Shown: piece by piece, positions 6,770-14,715 of the stretch
Position numbering within the stretch: the first letter of the stretch is position 1
Layout: every line of letters begins with the position of its first letter
Origin: Muribaculaceae bacterium
GTDB lineage: Bacteria > Bacteroidota > Bacteroidia > Bacteroidales > Muribaculaceae
Assembly (NCBI GenBank): GCA_910573745.1
Contig: CAJSYI010000017.1
Span: 1-55,945 of the forward strand
DNA length: 55,945 nucleotides
Reading direction: 5' to 3'
The notes under the pieces: model-generated
Database searches by the model: none
What the model was told of the DNA's origin: nothing
The model's input: only the letters and a program-made list of their open reading frames with translations
Translations under genes and position numbers: made by a program

Positions 6770-7648
6770 TCAGTCAATCGCGTCGATGATGAAATTGCTG
6801 ATCAATCTTTCTGTGTCGGATTGGATCTTCACCGACAAGAAGCCGTGGTTCAATATACCGCCGGCATACAACAGCTCACTCTCCATCTCCGACTTTCCTT
6901 CCTTTCCCCGTAATCTTATCACATAAAAACCGTCTTCTTCAGCCAGATTCAGTTCTATTGTATTTACCAATTGTCTGATCTCCATTTCCAAATCAGTCAG
7001 ACCGGGACACATTGCCTGAAGTTCGTCGGTCAAAACCATCGAAGCCGGAATTTTTCCTGATTCAAGCGGTATTCCGATAAAGTTGAAATACGGCATATTG
7101 CCAAATTGCTCTTCTATCAGATGCCTGGGCGTGCATATCATATTGATTGCAGATGTCATCAGATTCTTTGTGTCCATCCTCCATTCTGCGCTGTTTTCCA
7201 CATCAATTCCCTGTTCCTTTGCGAACATCTTGACAAAAGCGTTGAGCATCGCATCCTTCACTTCGTCCATATTCAGAATCGAATCCGGACGACAGTCGGC
7301 ATCCAACTGTATCTTCAACACCACAGAGGCCACAAAATCATTCAATTCCTCTATCTTGTCAGGCAGCTGCCCTTCGGATTCAGGGTCAGAGCAGTCAATA
7401 TGGAAAGACTCCAGCCGATTGGTCGTTTTTATCACGAATCCGTCATTGTTCCTGTCCTCAACAACAATCTCCGGCAACAACTTTGTCGTTGAAAACAAAG
7501 AATCTTTTTCATGATACATTATCACCTGCGCCGTCGTTCGGTACTTTAAAGTATCTCCAACAGCGAATTGCGGGAGTATGGTGATTTCTTTCGCTCCACT
7601 TACGAAGCAAATCAACAGCAGGCAGATATAAGCAATTGTTCTTCTCAT
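6770..7648 (-). CDS. Secreted protein of unknown function, 292 aa
   Basis: A 292-residue protein with a clear signal peptide (MRRTIAYICLLLICFVSGAKE, cleavage near residue 19). The mature part is mixed alpha/beta with no Cys motif or catalytic signature that I can identify; phrases such as VGDTLKYRTTAQVIMYHEKD suggest a lipoprotein-like or DUF-type periplasmic beta domain seen in Bacteroidales. It lies 6 bp downstream of a 34-aa membrane microprotein gene and shares its promoter at 7784-7815, so the two probably form a small operon. Its function is unknown. Confidence 0.8.
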   Translation of the reverse strand: MRRTIAYICLLLICFVSGAKEITILPQFAVGDTLKYRTTAQVIMYHEKDSLFSTTKLLPEIVVEDRNNDGFVIKTTNRLESFHIDCSDPESEGQLPDKIEELNDFVASVVLKIQLDADCRPDSILNMDEVKDAMLNAFVKMFAKEQGIDVENSAEWRMDTKNLMTSAINMICTPRHLIEEQFGNMPYFNFIGIPLESGKIPASMVLTDELQAMCPGLTDLEMEIRQLVNTIELNLAEEDGFYVIRLRGKEGKSEMESELLYAGGILNHGFLSVKIQSDTERLISNFIIDAID

Positions 7649-7654
7649 TTCAGC

Positions 7655-7759
7655 TCATTGTTCTTTCTCTTTCCTGCGCTTATGGTTCTTATATGCCCGG
7701 CCTCCGATCAGACCTCCGACAATCCCTGCAATAACTGGCAGAAACATGTAGATACTCAT
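7655..7759 (-). CDS. 34-aa single-helix membrane microprotein
   Basis: An ORF of 34 codons reading MSIYMFLPVIAGIVGGLIG then GRAYKNHKRRKEKEQ. Residues 5-20 form a Gly-rich membrane helix with GxxxG-like spacing, followed by a strongly basic cytoplasmic tail. It starts 17 nt or so after the expected transcription start of an excellent promoter (7784-7815) and stops 6 bp before the secreted-protein gene, so a real gene is likely despite its size. Possible roles include a regulator or partner of the neighbouring secreted protein. I know no family for it. Confidence 0.6.
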   Translation of the reverse strand: MSIYMFLPVIAGIVGGLIGGRAYKNHKRRKEKEQ

Positions 7760-7783
7760 ATCATTGTTTTTTCTTATCAAGCG

Positions 7784-7815
7784 CAAAATTACGGAAAAAT
7801 CTACAGTCTCACAAA
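7784..7815 (-). promoter_or_regulatory. Promoter of the microprotein/secreted protein operon
   Basis: On the minus strand: TTTG (7812-7815), 20-nt spacer, TAATTTTG (7784-7791). This is a full match to the Bacteroidetes -33/-7 pattern, placed 25 bp before the ATG at 7759. Confidence 0.75.
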
Positions 7816-7917
7816 ATCACCGGAAGAAACATCGGGACAAATACCCGAAAACCTGAAAGGAAACCGAACTTTCTTTTCAGATGCAGAGTCAACAAGCCGA
7901 AAAATCGGCTGTAATAT

Positions 7918-7948
7918 TTTGCCGAACGGAAAAAAGTGCGTAACTTTG
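7918..7948 (+). promoter_or_regulatory. Promoter of chromosomal tRNA-Gln
   Basis: TTTG (7918-7921), 19-nt spacer, TAACTTTG (7941-7948). The -7 element is flanked by AGTGC and GCACT, an inverted repeat. The spacer end and -7 region CGGAAAAAAGTGCGTAACTT closely match the tRNA-Asp promoter at 8402. Confidence 0.8.
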
Positions 7949-7996
7949 CACTGCTTTCAGGGCCGATGCCTTTAATCGGCTCGAAAGCATAAGGAT

Positions 7997-8067
7997 TGTC
8001 TTATGGTGTAATGGTAGCACTGCAGTTTTTGGTTCTGCCTGTCCAGGTTCGAGTCCTGGTAAGACAA
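7997..8067 (+). tRNA. tRNA-Gln (TTG), chromosomal copy
   Basis: Acceptor TGTCTTA/TAAGACA, anticodon stem GCAGT/TCTGC with a T-T mismatch next to the loop, loop TTTTGGT, anticodon TTG, T-arm CCAGG TTCGAGT CCTGG. It has its own promoter and terminator. Confidence 0.92.
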
Positions 8068-8081
8068 CGCAACGAATCCGC

Positions 8082-8123
8082 AGGCTGCGCCGTATAAATT
8101 TTACGGCGCAGCCTCTTTTTTTT
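8082..8123 (+). terminator. tRNA-Gln terminator
   Basis: Stem AGGCTGCGCCGTA/TACGGCGCAGCCT with loop TAAATTT followed by CTTTTTTTT, 14 bp after the tRNA. Confidence 0.92.
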
Positions 8124-8401
8124 GCCCCGCCAGCTATGTTGTACACATTTTCAACATTGAACAAGCAATTATTAAATAGAAATGCATCGCTGATTTTCCG
8201 GAAAAACGTCAATCAGACCGAAAAAACACAAGAGTCCAATTCATGCCTTTTTTGGGCGCTTTTTCTGAAATCAGAAGCGGAGTCAAAAAAAGTGCGATTT
8301 TTCCGAAATTTTCTTACTGCTTTTATATATCTGATTGTTAGTATTTTAATCGAAATTTTAAATTTAATCTGAGATTTTGTTGAAATTTTTTCATCGAAAA
8401 A
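8124..8401 (+). other. AT-rich intergenic stretch, nothing recognised
   Basis: About 280 bp between the tRNA-Gln terminator and the tRNA-Asp promoter. A 78-codon open frame crosses it but has low-complexity, AT-driven content and no recognisable start context. I see no RNA structure or repeat of note. Confidence 0.6.
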
Positions 8402-8433
8402 TTTGGTGGGGTCGGAAAAAGTGTCTAACTTTG
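8402..8433 (+). promoter_or_regulatory. Promoter of tRNA-Asp
   Basis: TTTG (8402-8405), 20-nt spacer, TAACTTTG (8426-8433), followed by CACT. The -7 region CGGAAAAAGTGTCTAACTTT repeats the sequence seen at the tRNA-Gln promoter almost exactly. Confidence 0.8.
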
Positions 8434-8484
8434 CACTCGCAAACGAGAAACAAACACCGCTTGCAAAGAGAACTTAAAAAAAAT

Positions 8485-8558
8485 GGTGCGGTAGTTCAGC
8501 CGGTTAGAATACAGGCCTGTCACGCCTGGGGTCGCGGGTTCGAGTCCCGTCCGCACCG
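8485..8558 (+). tRNA. tRNA-Asp (GTC)
   Basis: Acceptor GGTGCGG/CCGCACC, D-arm AGTTCAGCCGGTTAGAAT, anticodon stem CAGGC/GCCTG with loop CTGTCAC (anticodon GTC), T-arm GCGGG TTCGAGT CCCGT, discriminator G8558. Confidence 0.95.
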
Positions 8559-8573
8559 CCGAGGAGAGAGGAA

Positions 8574-8615
8574 GAGCAGCATTGTAAGTATTTATACTTC
8601 GTGCTGCTCTTTTTC
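8574..8615 (+). terminator. tRNA-Asp terminator
   Basis: Stem GAGCAGCA/TGCTGCTC with a 20-nt AT-rich loop and a TTTTT tail, 15 bp after the tRNA. Confidence 0.88.
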
Positions 8616-8802
8616 GTTTGTACAGGCAATCCACATGGACATCCCTGCATTGCCTGTCCAATGCGCGACAGACAAACCTCCTGCCCACCCTCCGGAGAAC
8701 CACGGCGGGAACGCCGCCATCCACGTCCACTTCCAAAGGAACGCCGTCGCCGCCATGCTCTCCAATCAAAAAAAAACGTCTTCTCCAAACCATCATACCC
8801 GA

Positions 8803-9243
8803 ATGAAGATACTGATCATAAACGGACCGAACCTGAACCTCCTTGGCCGCCGACAGCCTGAAATCTACGGCACGCGCGGGTGGGAAGGTTTCTATGACAA
8901 CCTCAAGCGTGAAACGGAGACCGACGGGCATAGTCTGGATTATTTCCAGTCCAACTGTGAAGGAGCGATTGTAGACCGCATCCAGCAGGCGGGCTACGAC
9001 GGGGAGACCGATGCCATAGTAATCAACCCAGGTGCATACTCCCACTATTCCATAGCCATCGCCGACGCGCTGGCATCCGTCCCGGTTCCGGCAATCGAGG
9101 TGCACATATCCAATATTATGGCCAGAGAGGAGGAACGCCGCCGTTCCGTTACCGCGTCGGCCTGCCGGGGCATGATATGCGGGCTCGGGCTTGACGGATA
9201 CCGCGTGGCGGTAGAATATACATTAAGGCACGAATGGACTTAG
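8803..9243 (+). CDS. aroQ: 3-dehydroquinate dehydratase, type II
   Basis: A 146-residue cytoplasmic enzyme of the shikimate pathway that dehydrates 3-dehydroquinate to 3-dehydroshikimate. The start ATG at 8803 gives the family N-terminus MKILIINGPNLNLLG; the longer open frame upstream runs through tRNA-Asp and is not real. Tyr22 in PEIYG and His101 in IEVHISN are the expected catalytic residues, with the Arg cluster ERRRS after it and the family ending CGLGLDGY. Length is normal. It overlaps the next gene by 10 bp (ATGGACTTAG), so translation of the two is probably coupled. Confidence 0.96.
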   Translation: MKILIINGPNLNLLGRRQPEIYGTRGWEGFYDNLKRETETDGHSLDYFQSNCEGAIVDRIQQAGYDGETDAIVINPGAYSHYSIAIADALASVPVPAIEVHISNIMAREEERRRSVTASACRGMICGLGLDGYRVAVEYTLRHEWT

Positions 9244-9884
9244 AGGATTACATAGACCTGCACATCGACGAAGAGCCGGAACACCTGAAGAAGCTCGACC
9301 GCGACACCCATGTGTGCCTCATAAACGGACGCATGTGTTCCGGGCATCTCCAAGGCAGGCTGCTGAAAATGCTGACGCGGATGATACGTCCGCGCCGCGT
9401 GCTCGAGCTGGGCACCTTCTCAGGCTATTCCGCGCTGAGCATTGCCGAGGGGCTTGACGACTGCGCGGAGCTGCACACGGTGGAAGCGGCCGAGGAACTC
9501 GAAGACTTCATAACCGCACATCTCGCCGAAGCCCCGGAAGAGACAAGAGGCAAGGTGCATCTCCATTTCGGCCCCGCGCTCGACATCATCCCGACGCTCG
9601 GCGGCGACTTCGACATGGTGTTCATAGACGCCGACAAACGGGAATATCCAGCATACTACGAGGCCGTGTTGCCCATCGTGCGCCCAGGAGGATACATCCT
9701 CGCCGACAACACGCTCTGGGACGGGCATGTGGCCGATCCGGACAGGCACGACGCCCAGACGGCCGGCGTGAAGAGATTCAACGACACAGTGGCCGCCGAC
9801 AAACGTGTGGAGAAGGTAATCGTGCCGTTGCGCGACGGAATGACGATAATCCGCAAGAAGCACACAACAGAAACGCTCCCATGA
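9234..9884 (+). CDS. Class I SAM-dependent O-methyltransferase (COG4122 family)
   Basis: A 216-residue cytosolic methyltransferase of the catechol/caffeoyl-CoA O-methyltransferase fold. The SAM motif I is VLELGTFSGYSALSIAEGL (about residues 56-74), the acidic ribose-binding residue follows in LHTVEA, and FDMVFIDADKREYPAYYE (about residues 124-141) carries the metal-binding Asp region. DNTLWDGHV is the second metal/substrate loop. The natural substrate is unknown; Bacteroidetes genomes commonly place it in this neighbourhood. It overlaps aroQ by 10 bp. The 119-bp gap to rbfA contains a CT-rich stretch with repeated ACTCTCTACT-type units (about 9937-9976). Confidence 0.93.
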   Translation: MDLEDYIDLHIDEEPEHLKKLDRDTHVCLINGRMCSGHLQGRLLKMLTRMIRPRRVLELGTFSGYSALSIAEGLDDCAELHTVEAAEELEDFITAHLAEAPEETRGKVHLHFGPALDIIPTLGGDFDMVFIDADKREYPAYYEAVLPIVRPGGYILADNTLWDGHVADPDRHDAQTAGVKRFNDTVAADKRVEKVIVPLRDGMTIIRKKHTTETLP

Positions 9885-10003
9885 ACGTTTAACCAATGAA
9901 TGCCATCTCCCCTCAAAACATTCCCCGGCACTCCATACTCCCGACTCTCTACTCTCTACTTCATACTCTCTACTCTTAAAAGCACTCTTAAACCGCAATA
10001 TCC

Positions 10004-10369
10004 ATGGAAGGAAAAAGACAAGCAAAAATATCCCGTCTAGTACAGCGCGAGCTGAGCGAAATCTTCCGCCGCCAGACGGCAAAATCAGGCGGCGTGCTGG
10101 TAAGCGTGAGCGCAGTGCGCGTCTCGCCCGACCTCAGCATAGCGAAAGTCTACCTGAGCATATTCCCTTCGGAGAAATCGAAGGAAATCCTCGAAAACAT
10201 CAAAAGCCAGACAAAGACCGTGCGTTATGAGCTGGCCCAAGCCGTGAAGCAGGTGCTGCGCAAATGCCCCGACCTGCAGTTCTACCTTGACGATTCGCTC
10301 GACTACGTCGAAAACATCGACCGTCTGCTCGCCTCCGACCCCATCAAAGGAACCCCGGAAGAAGAGTGA
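10004..10369 (+). CDS. rbfA: 30S ribosome-binding factor A
   Basis: A 121-residue KH-fold protein that binds the maturing 30S subunit and 16S rRNA and is needed for late assembly, especially in the cold. The family pattern is clear: RQAKISRLVQRELSEIF at the N-terminus, VSVSAVRVSPDLSIAKVYLS in the middle, RYELAQAVKQVLRKCPDLQFYLDDS before the end. Length is typical. Its stop overlaps the start of the permease gene as GTGA (10366-10369), a tight translational coupling common for this gene pair in Bacteroidetes. Confidence 0.95.
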   Translation: MEGKRQAKISRLVQRELSEIFRRQTAKSGGVLVSVSAVRVSPDLSIAKVYLSIFPSEKSKEILENIKSQTKTVRYELAQAVKQVLRKCPDLQFYLDDSLDYVENIDRLLASDPIKGTPEEE

Positions 10370-11598
10370 ACAGAAGCCTTCCGTCCCGGATAGCATGGCA
10401 CTATCTGTGGTCGAAAAAATCGCACAGCGCAGTCAGCGCCATCGCGACCGTCTCGATAATCGGCGTAGCGGTGGCGACGGCTGCCATAGTGTGCGTCCTT
10501 TCGGTCTTCAACGGTTTCCGCAACGTGCTAACAGAGAAGCTCGACACGCTTTGTCCGGAAATTGTGGTGCAGCCGTCCAAAGGAAAGGCATTCGCCGATG
10601 CCGACTCGATGACGGCGGCGGTGCGCAGGACAGAAGGCGTAGCCGTGGCCACCCCCACGATAACAGACAACGCCCTTGCCCTCTACGGCCCACATGAGAT
10701 GCCCGTCACGCTCAAAGGAGTCGTGCCGGCCGACTATTCAAAGACAACCGCAATCCGCTCCATCCTCCTCGAAGGCAGCCGCTACATCGACGCCGAAGAC
10801 GGCATGCCCGGCACGTTGCTGTCAATAGGGAGCGCGATGCAGCTCGGAGCGCGCGAACTCGACTCCGGGCTCCTGCTCTTCGCCCCCCGGCGCGAAGGAC
10901 GCGTGAACCTCGCCAACCCGGCGGCATCGTTCCGGCAGGACTCGGTGCTCGTGCGCGGCGTGTTCCAGGCGCAACAGTCGCAGTTTGACGACAATATGGT
11001 CATAGTCCCCATCGACGTGGCGCGAAATCTCTTCCAATACGACACAGAGGCTTCAGCCATCGAGGTAAAAGTCAGACCCGGAGCCGACATCGAGGACGTG
11101 GCCGCCCGGCTGCGCTCATCGCTCGGGAAGACGGCCACCGTCAAAGACCGCCTCCAGCAACAGGAAATAAATTTCCGAATGATCGAAATCGAGAAATGGG
11201 TAACGTTCCTGCTTCTGTTCTTCATCCTTACCATAGCCTCGTTCAACCTCGTCAGCACGCTCTCCATGCTCGTGCTCGAGAAACAGGATTCGCTGCATAC
11301 CCTGCGCAGCCTCGGCATGACGCGCCGTGCCATAGCCGGAGTGTTCCGCTGGGAAAGCCTGCTTGTATCGCTCATCGGAGGCGCGGGCGGCATCCTGATC
11401 GGCGTCGGGCTGTGCCTGCTACAAGAGAAGTTCGGGATGATAAAGCTCAACGGAGACCCCGGTTCATTGGTGGTCAGCGCATATCCCGTAGAAGTACGTA
11501 TGACCGACCTGGCCGCCGTCGCCGCACCCATCCTGCTGATCGGGCTGCTCACAGGATGGATATCCGGACGCTTCGCACGCTCACGGCTCAAGAACTGA
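10366..11598 (+). CDS. ABC transporter permease of the LolC/LolE-FtsX family
   Basis: A 410-residue inner-membrane protein, start GTG at 10366 overlapping the rbfA stop. It has the MacB/FtsX layout: one N-terminal helix (about residues 23-47, SAIATVSIIGVAVATAAIVC region), a large periplasmic domain to about 275, then three helices including FLLLFFILTIASFNLVSTLS and the family motif LRSLGMTRRAIAGVF. Proteins of this group in Bacteroidetes are annotated as LolE-type lipoprotein-releasing permeases; a dedicated ATPase is not encoded nearby. The lipoprotein release role is inferred from family. Confidence 0.9.
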   Translation: MNRSLPSRIAWHYLWSKKSHSAVSAIATVSIIGVAVATAAIVCVLSVFNGFRNVLTEKLDTLCPEIVVQPSKGKAFADADSMTAAVRRTEGVAVATPTITDNALALYGPHEMPVTLKGVVPADYSKTTAIRSILLEGSRYIDAEDGMPGTLLSIGSAMQLGARELDSGLLLFAPRREGRVNLANPAASFRQDSVLVRGVFQAQQSQFDDNMVIVPIDVARNLFQYDTEASAIEVKVRPGADIEDVAARLRSSLGKTATVKDRLQQQEINFRMIEIEKWVTFLLLFFILTIASFNLVSTLSMLVLEKQDSLHTLRSLGMTRRAIAGVFRWESLLVSLIGGAGGILIGVGLCLLQEKFGMIKLNGDPGSLVVSAYPVEVRMTDLAAVAAPILLIGLLTGWISGRFARSRLKN

Positions 11599-11600
11599 CG

Positions 11601-11632
11601 TTTGGCGAAACCGTGGAATTTGATTAACTTTG
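11601..11632 (+). promoter_or_regulatory. Promoter of the DUF5715 lipoprotein gene
   Basis: TTTG (11601-11604), 20-nt spacer, TAACTTTG (11625-11632). Expected start near 11640, giving a leader of about 35 nt before ATG 11674. Confidence 0.78.
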
Positions 11633-11673
11633 TGCAGCCTTTAGTTTTCAGTTTCTAAGGGCTTACGCACAGA

Positions 11674-12402
11674 ATGAAAACCATAAGACTTTTCCACATA
11701 CTGGCCTGCGCTTTGACCACAAGCCTCGCAGTGTCGTGTTCCGGCTCAACCGACAGGCATGACGAGAATCCCATCCCACCCGCGACCCAAAACACCGCCG
11801 CTGCCCATTCAGCCGGGATCAAGAAAGGGCCGCGCCACAACGACCGCATCCGAGTCAACAACATCGGGCATCTGCGCGAAGTGTTCAACGACAGCAACAA
11901 GTACCAGTACGCGCACGCGGAGCGCATCGGCATAGAACCGATTTCCGACCTCTATTTCGCCTATCATACGCGCCGCCCGCTGCGGCATATCACCACCTGC
12001 GACCTCTACAAGGTGGATTCCCTCACGCATTCGCTTCCGTTTCTCGTCCCGGAAGCCGCACGCCTGCTGGAGGACATCGGACGCAACTTCATCGATTCGC
12101 TCGCATCGCGAGGAGCGGACGGATACCGCATAAAGGTCACGTCGCTGCTGCGTACAGCCTCAAGCGTGCGCCGGCTGCGCCGCGTCAACGTAAACGCCAG
12201 CGATTCCTCGACCCACAAGTTCGGAACTACGTTCGACCTCTCCTACGTAAAGTTCCATTGCCTCGACACCACCCGGACAATCCACGACGGAGACCTCAAG
12301 AACCTCCTCGCCGAAGTGCTTCTCGACATGCGCACCGCCGGGCGGTGTCTCGTGAAGTTCGAACGAAAGACCGGATGTTTCCACATCACCGCCATAAAAT
12401 AA
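11674..12402 (+). CDS. DUF5715 family lipoprotein, M15-peptidase-like
   Basis: A 242-residue lipoprotein with a signal peptide and lipobox LAVSC (Cys near residue 22). The C-terminal half contains SSTHKFGTTFDLSY, the HxxGxxxD zinc-ligand pattern of the D-Ala-D-Ala carboxypeptidase-like (M15) fold, preceded by KVTSLLRT as in the family. This is the layout of DUF5715, common in Bacteroidales. A role in peptidoglycan trimming in the periplasm is inferred, and I cannot confirm the last zinc ligand. It has its own promoter and is followed 38 bp later by the PepSY gene. Confidence 0.82.
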   Translation: MKTIRLFHILACALTTSLAVSCSGSTDRHDENPIPPATQNTAAAHSAGIKKGPRHNDRIRVNNIGHLREVFNDSNKYQYAHAERIGIEPISDLYFAYHTRRPLRHITTCDLYKVDSLTHSLPFLVPEAARLLEDIGRNFIDSLASRGADGYRIKVTSLLRTASSVRRLRRVNVNASDSSTHKFGTTFDLSYVKFHCLDTTRTIHDGDLKNLLAEVLLDMRTAGRCLVKFERKTGCFHITAIK

Positions 12403-12440
12403 AACCACCGAAGATAAACCCGCCATAAAACAGGATTATC

Positions 12441-13562
12441 ATGAAAAAGCTCTGGCGCAACCTGCATCTTTGGGTTTCCGTTCCTTTCGGAATCATCATC
12501 TCACTGATATGCCTTTCAGGGGCATTGCTCGTGTTTGAAAAGGAAATCACCGAGTCCGGATGCGCCGCAGCGGCACAAGTGAAACCGCAAGGACAGCCGC
12601 TTCCGCTCGATGCCATAATCTCGTCAGCGGCATCCTCATTGCCCGCCGATGCCGCGATTTCCGGCGTAGAGATTTCCCCCGACCCAAAAGACGCCTACAG
12701 GATAAGCCTTGCAGAGAAAGGACACAAGGCCGCATTTGCAGACCAATACACAGGGGAAATCACGGGCAAGACCGAACGCACAGCTTTTTTCAAGACAATC
12801 CGCAGCCTTCACGGGTCGCTTCTCTGCAAACGCACCGCCGAGAACGGAAAGATTGCATGGGGGCCGCTCATTGTGGGCATTTCCACCTTATTACTGCTGT
12901 TTGCGCTTATGACAGGCATTGCGGTCTGGTGGCCTAAAAACCGGGAGGCATTGCGCAGAAGCCTGACCATAACCGGAAAGCACGGCATGCAGCGTTTCTG
13001 GTTCTCGCTCCATGACGCAGGCGGGATATATGCCGTCATCTTCCTTTCAGCCATGTGCATCACAGGGCTTACGTGGTCGTTCGAATGGTTCAACAGGGGG
13101 TTCTACACACTGCTGGGGGCTTCGGAACAAATAGAAGCCTCAAAGCCCAATAAAGGGACAGCCGAAGAGGCTGCAGTGGACTATTCCACATGGCAGAAGG
13201 CTTACGCTCAGGTGGCAAAAGAGAATCCGGACCGCAGAATCACGGTTCGCGACGGCAGCATAAGCGTAAGCCTCGGCACATACGGCAACCCACGCGCCGC
13301 CGACACATACAAGTTCGACACTTCAACTGGAAAAATCACCGGAATCAACGCATATGCCGACTCCGGACGCCGTACAAAGATAAGCGGTTGGGTCGGGGCA
13401 TTGCACACAGGCACATGGGGCGGACTCTTCAGCAAGACGCTATATTTCCTCGCCGCCCTTATGGGCGCGTCGCTTCCGCTCACAGGTTATTACATTTGGC
13501 TCCGACGCATAGCCGGGCGTCGGAGCGCAGGAGTCAGGCAGGCAGGGACATCCAATACCTGA
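12441..13562 (+). CDS. PepSY-domain inner-membrane protein
   Basis: A 373-residue membrane protein of the PepSY-associated TM family. Four helices are visible: about 11-36 (FGIIISLICLSGALLVFE region), 140-164 (IVGISTLLLLFALMTGIAVWW), 190-212 (GGIYAVIFLSAMCITGLTW) and 334-356. Two PepSY-like periplasmic segments lie between them (RISLAEKGHKAAFADQYTG; TYKFDTSTGKITGI). Family members are linked to iron or siderophore uptake and to thiol or flavin reductase systems; the substrate here is unknown. It ends 16 bp before the convergent lipid kinase gene. Confidence 0.88.
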   Translation: MKKLWRNLHLWVSVPFGIIISLICLSGALLVFEKEITESGCAAAAQVKPQGQPLPLDAIISSAASSLPADAAISGVEISPDPKDAYRISLAEKGHKAAFADQYTGEITGKTERTAFFKTIRSLHGSLLCKRTAENGKIAWGPLIVGISTLLLLFALMTGIAVWWPKNREALRRSLTITGKHGMQRFWFSLHDAGGIYAVIFLSAMCITGLTWSFEWFNRGFYTLLGASEQIEASKPNKGTAEEAAVDYSTWQKAYAQVAKENPDRRITVRDGSISVSLGTYGNPRAADTYKFDTSTGKITGINAYADSGRRTKISGWVGALHTGTWGGLFSKTLYFLAALMGASLPLTGYYIWLRRIAGRRSAGVRQAGTSNT

Positions 13563-13578
13563 CTCTTCCCTCAGAAAA

Positions 13579-14556
13579 CTACGTGAAACCGAGCGCGAAC
13601 CGGATGTCGGAAGAGATGTCGGTAATCAGAGAGCGCAACGGAGATATTATCGGCTTGAATTCCGGCATGGAAGCGGGGACGACGATGCGTATGTTGGCCG
13701 CTTCTACAGAAATGTCCAGACGCTTTCCCAGCTCCACCGGCTCACCGTCTATATGTGCAGCCCCCTCTTTCAGGCGCGATATCGACACTTCAGAGACCCG
13801 GAAACTGTCCACGAGCATGTTTCGGTCGAGATGACCCGTAAAAAGCTCTACTCCGGCCAACGCCGTGCGAATCAGCGAACCGGTATGGAACACTATCACG
13901 TCGAGCAGACCGTCGGTGAGGGATGCCTTCGGAGCGATGTAGGCATTGTTGCCGTATTGAGAGGCGTTGCACACCGCTATCAGAAAAGCGTTTTCCGTTA
14001 TCACGCGTCCGCCGATTGACAACGCATAAGCCTGAGGGGCATAGCCGAGATAGTCCAAAATCGCGTTCTTGACATACGTCATGCGTCCGCGTCTGCGTTC
14101 GGAAGCGAATCTCCGGCTCACCTCCGCATCAAACCCCATGCCGCAGGTGCAGAAGAACGGACGGCCGTTGACGAGGCCGTTGTCGCATGCGATGGTCTTC
14201 CCGTCAGAAAGCAGCCTTGCGGCGGCAGTGAAGTCAGGCGGTATTCCGAGGGTACGCGCAAGGCCGTTTCCGCTACCGCATGGGATTATCGCGAGGGCCG
14301 TACGCGTCCCTCTAAGCGAAGAAGCCACCTCATTCACCGTACCGTCTCCGCCTGCCGCGACCACCACATCAAATCCTGCCCTTACGGCCTCCTCCGTAAA
14401 CGCCGAGGCATCGGACGGAGCCTTTGTATTCCTCACTTCCAGACGGCAGCCCATGCCAGAAAGCACACAACCGACAATGTCCGGCAACGCCGCCTTGTCG
14501 CGGGTGCCGGAAACCGGGTTGACGATAAGCATCGCTCTTCTGGGTGTGGTGTCCAT
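13579..14556 (-). CDS. Diacylglycerol/lipid kinase family protein (YegS/BmrU type)
   Basis: A 325-residue kinase of the DAGK catalytic family. I choose ATG at 14556 because the family N-terminus is RRAMLIVNPVSGTRDKAA; the open frame extends 30 residues further without family character. Nucleotide-binding motifs are AAGGDGTVNEVASSL and IIPCGSGNGLARTLG. The C-terminal beta domain ends with HIDGEPVELGK, as usual. It phosphorylates a lipid at the inner membrane; the exact lipid (diacylglycerol, sphingolipid base or other) is not predictable, and Bacteroidales sphingolipid metabolism makes the second an option. Confidence 0.92.
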   Translation of the reverse strand: MDTTPRRAMLIVNPVSGTRDKAALPDIVGCVLSGMGCRLEVRNTKAPSDASAFTEEAVRAGFDVVVAAGGDGTVNEVASSLRGTRTALAIIPCGSGNGLARTLGIPPDFTAAARLLSDGKTIACDNGLVNGRPFFCTCGMGFDAEVSRRFASERRRGRMTYVKNAILDYLGYAPQAYALSIGGRVITENAFLIAVCNASQYGNNAYIAPKASLTDGLLDVIVFHTGSLIRTALAGVELFTGHLDRNMLVDSFRVSEVSISRLKEGAAHIDGEPVELGKRLDISVEAANIRIVVPASMPEFKPIISPLRSLITDISSDIRFALGFT

Positions 14557-14654
14557 CGGCTTCAGTGGAATAACGTCGTGGAATGTTTGTGTATTAAACG
14601 CCGGAAACTGCAGAATTGTTATATCGTGCCGAAACAGCGCAATCATAAAAAAGA

Positions 14655-14688
14655 CATCTCCGCAGATTCAACGGAATCTGCGGAGATG
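14655..14688 (-). terminator. Terminator of the C66-like protease operon
   Basis: Perfect 15-bp stem CATCTCCGCAGATTC/GAATCTGCGGAGATG with loop AACG. On the minus strand it is followed by a CTTTTTTATG tail, just after the protease stop at 14716. Confidence 0.9.
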
Positions 14689-14715
14689 GTTATAACTGCG
14701 GCATAATGCCTGAAT

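Noticed and set aside
8136..8372. 78-codon frame after tRNA-Gln
   Set aside because: Low-complexity, AT-driven sequence with no family character or start context; treated as intergenic.
8377..8802. Long open frame extending aroQ upstream
   Set aside because: It runs through tRNA-Asp and its terminator; the family N-terminus begins at the ATG at 8803.
9937..9976. CT-rich repeated stretch before rbfA as a CRISPR-like or tandem repeat
   Set aside because: Units are irregular and short, without spacers; probably simple pyrimidine-rich sequence.
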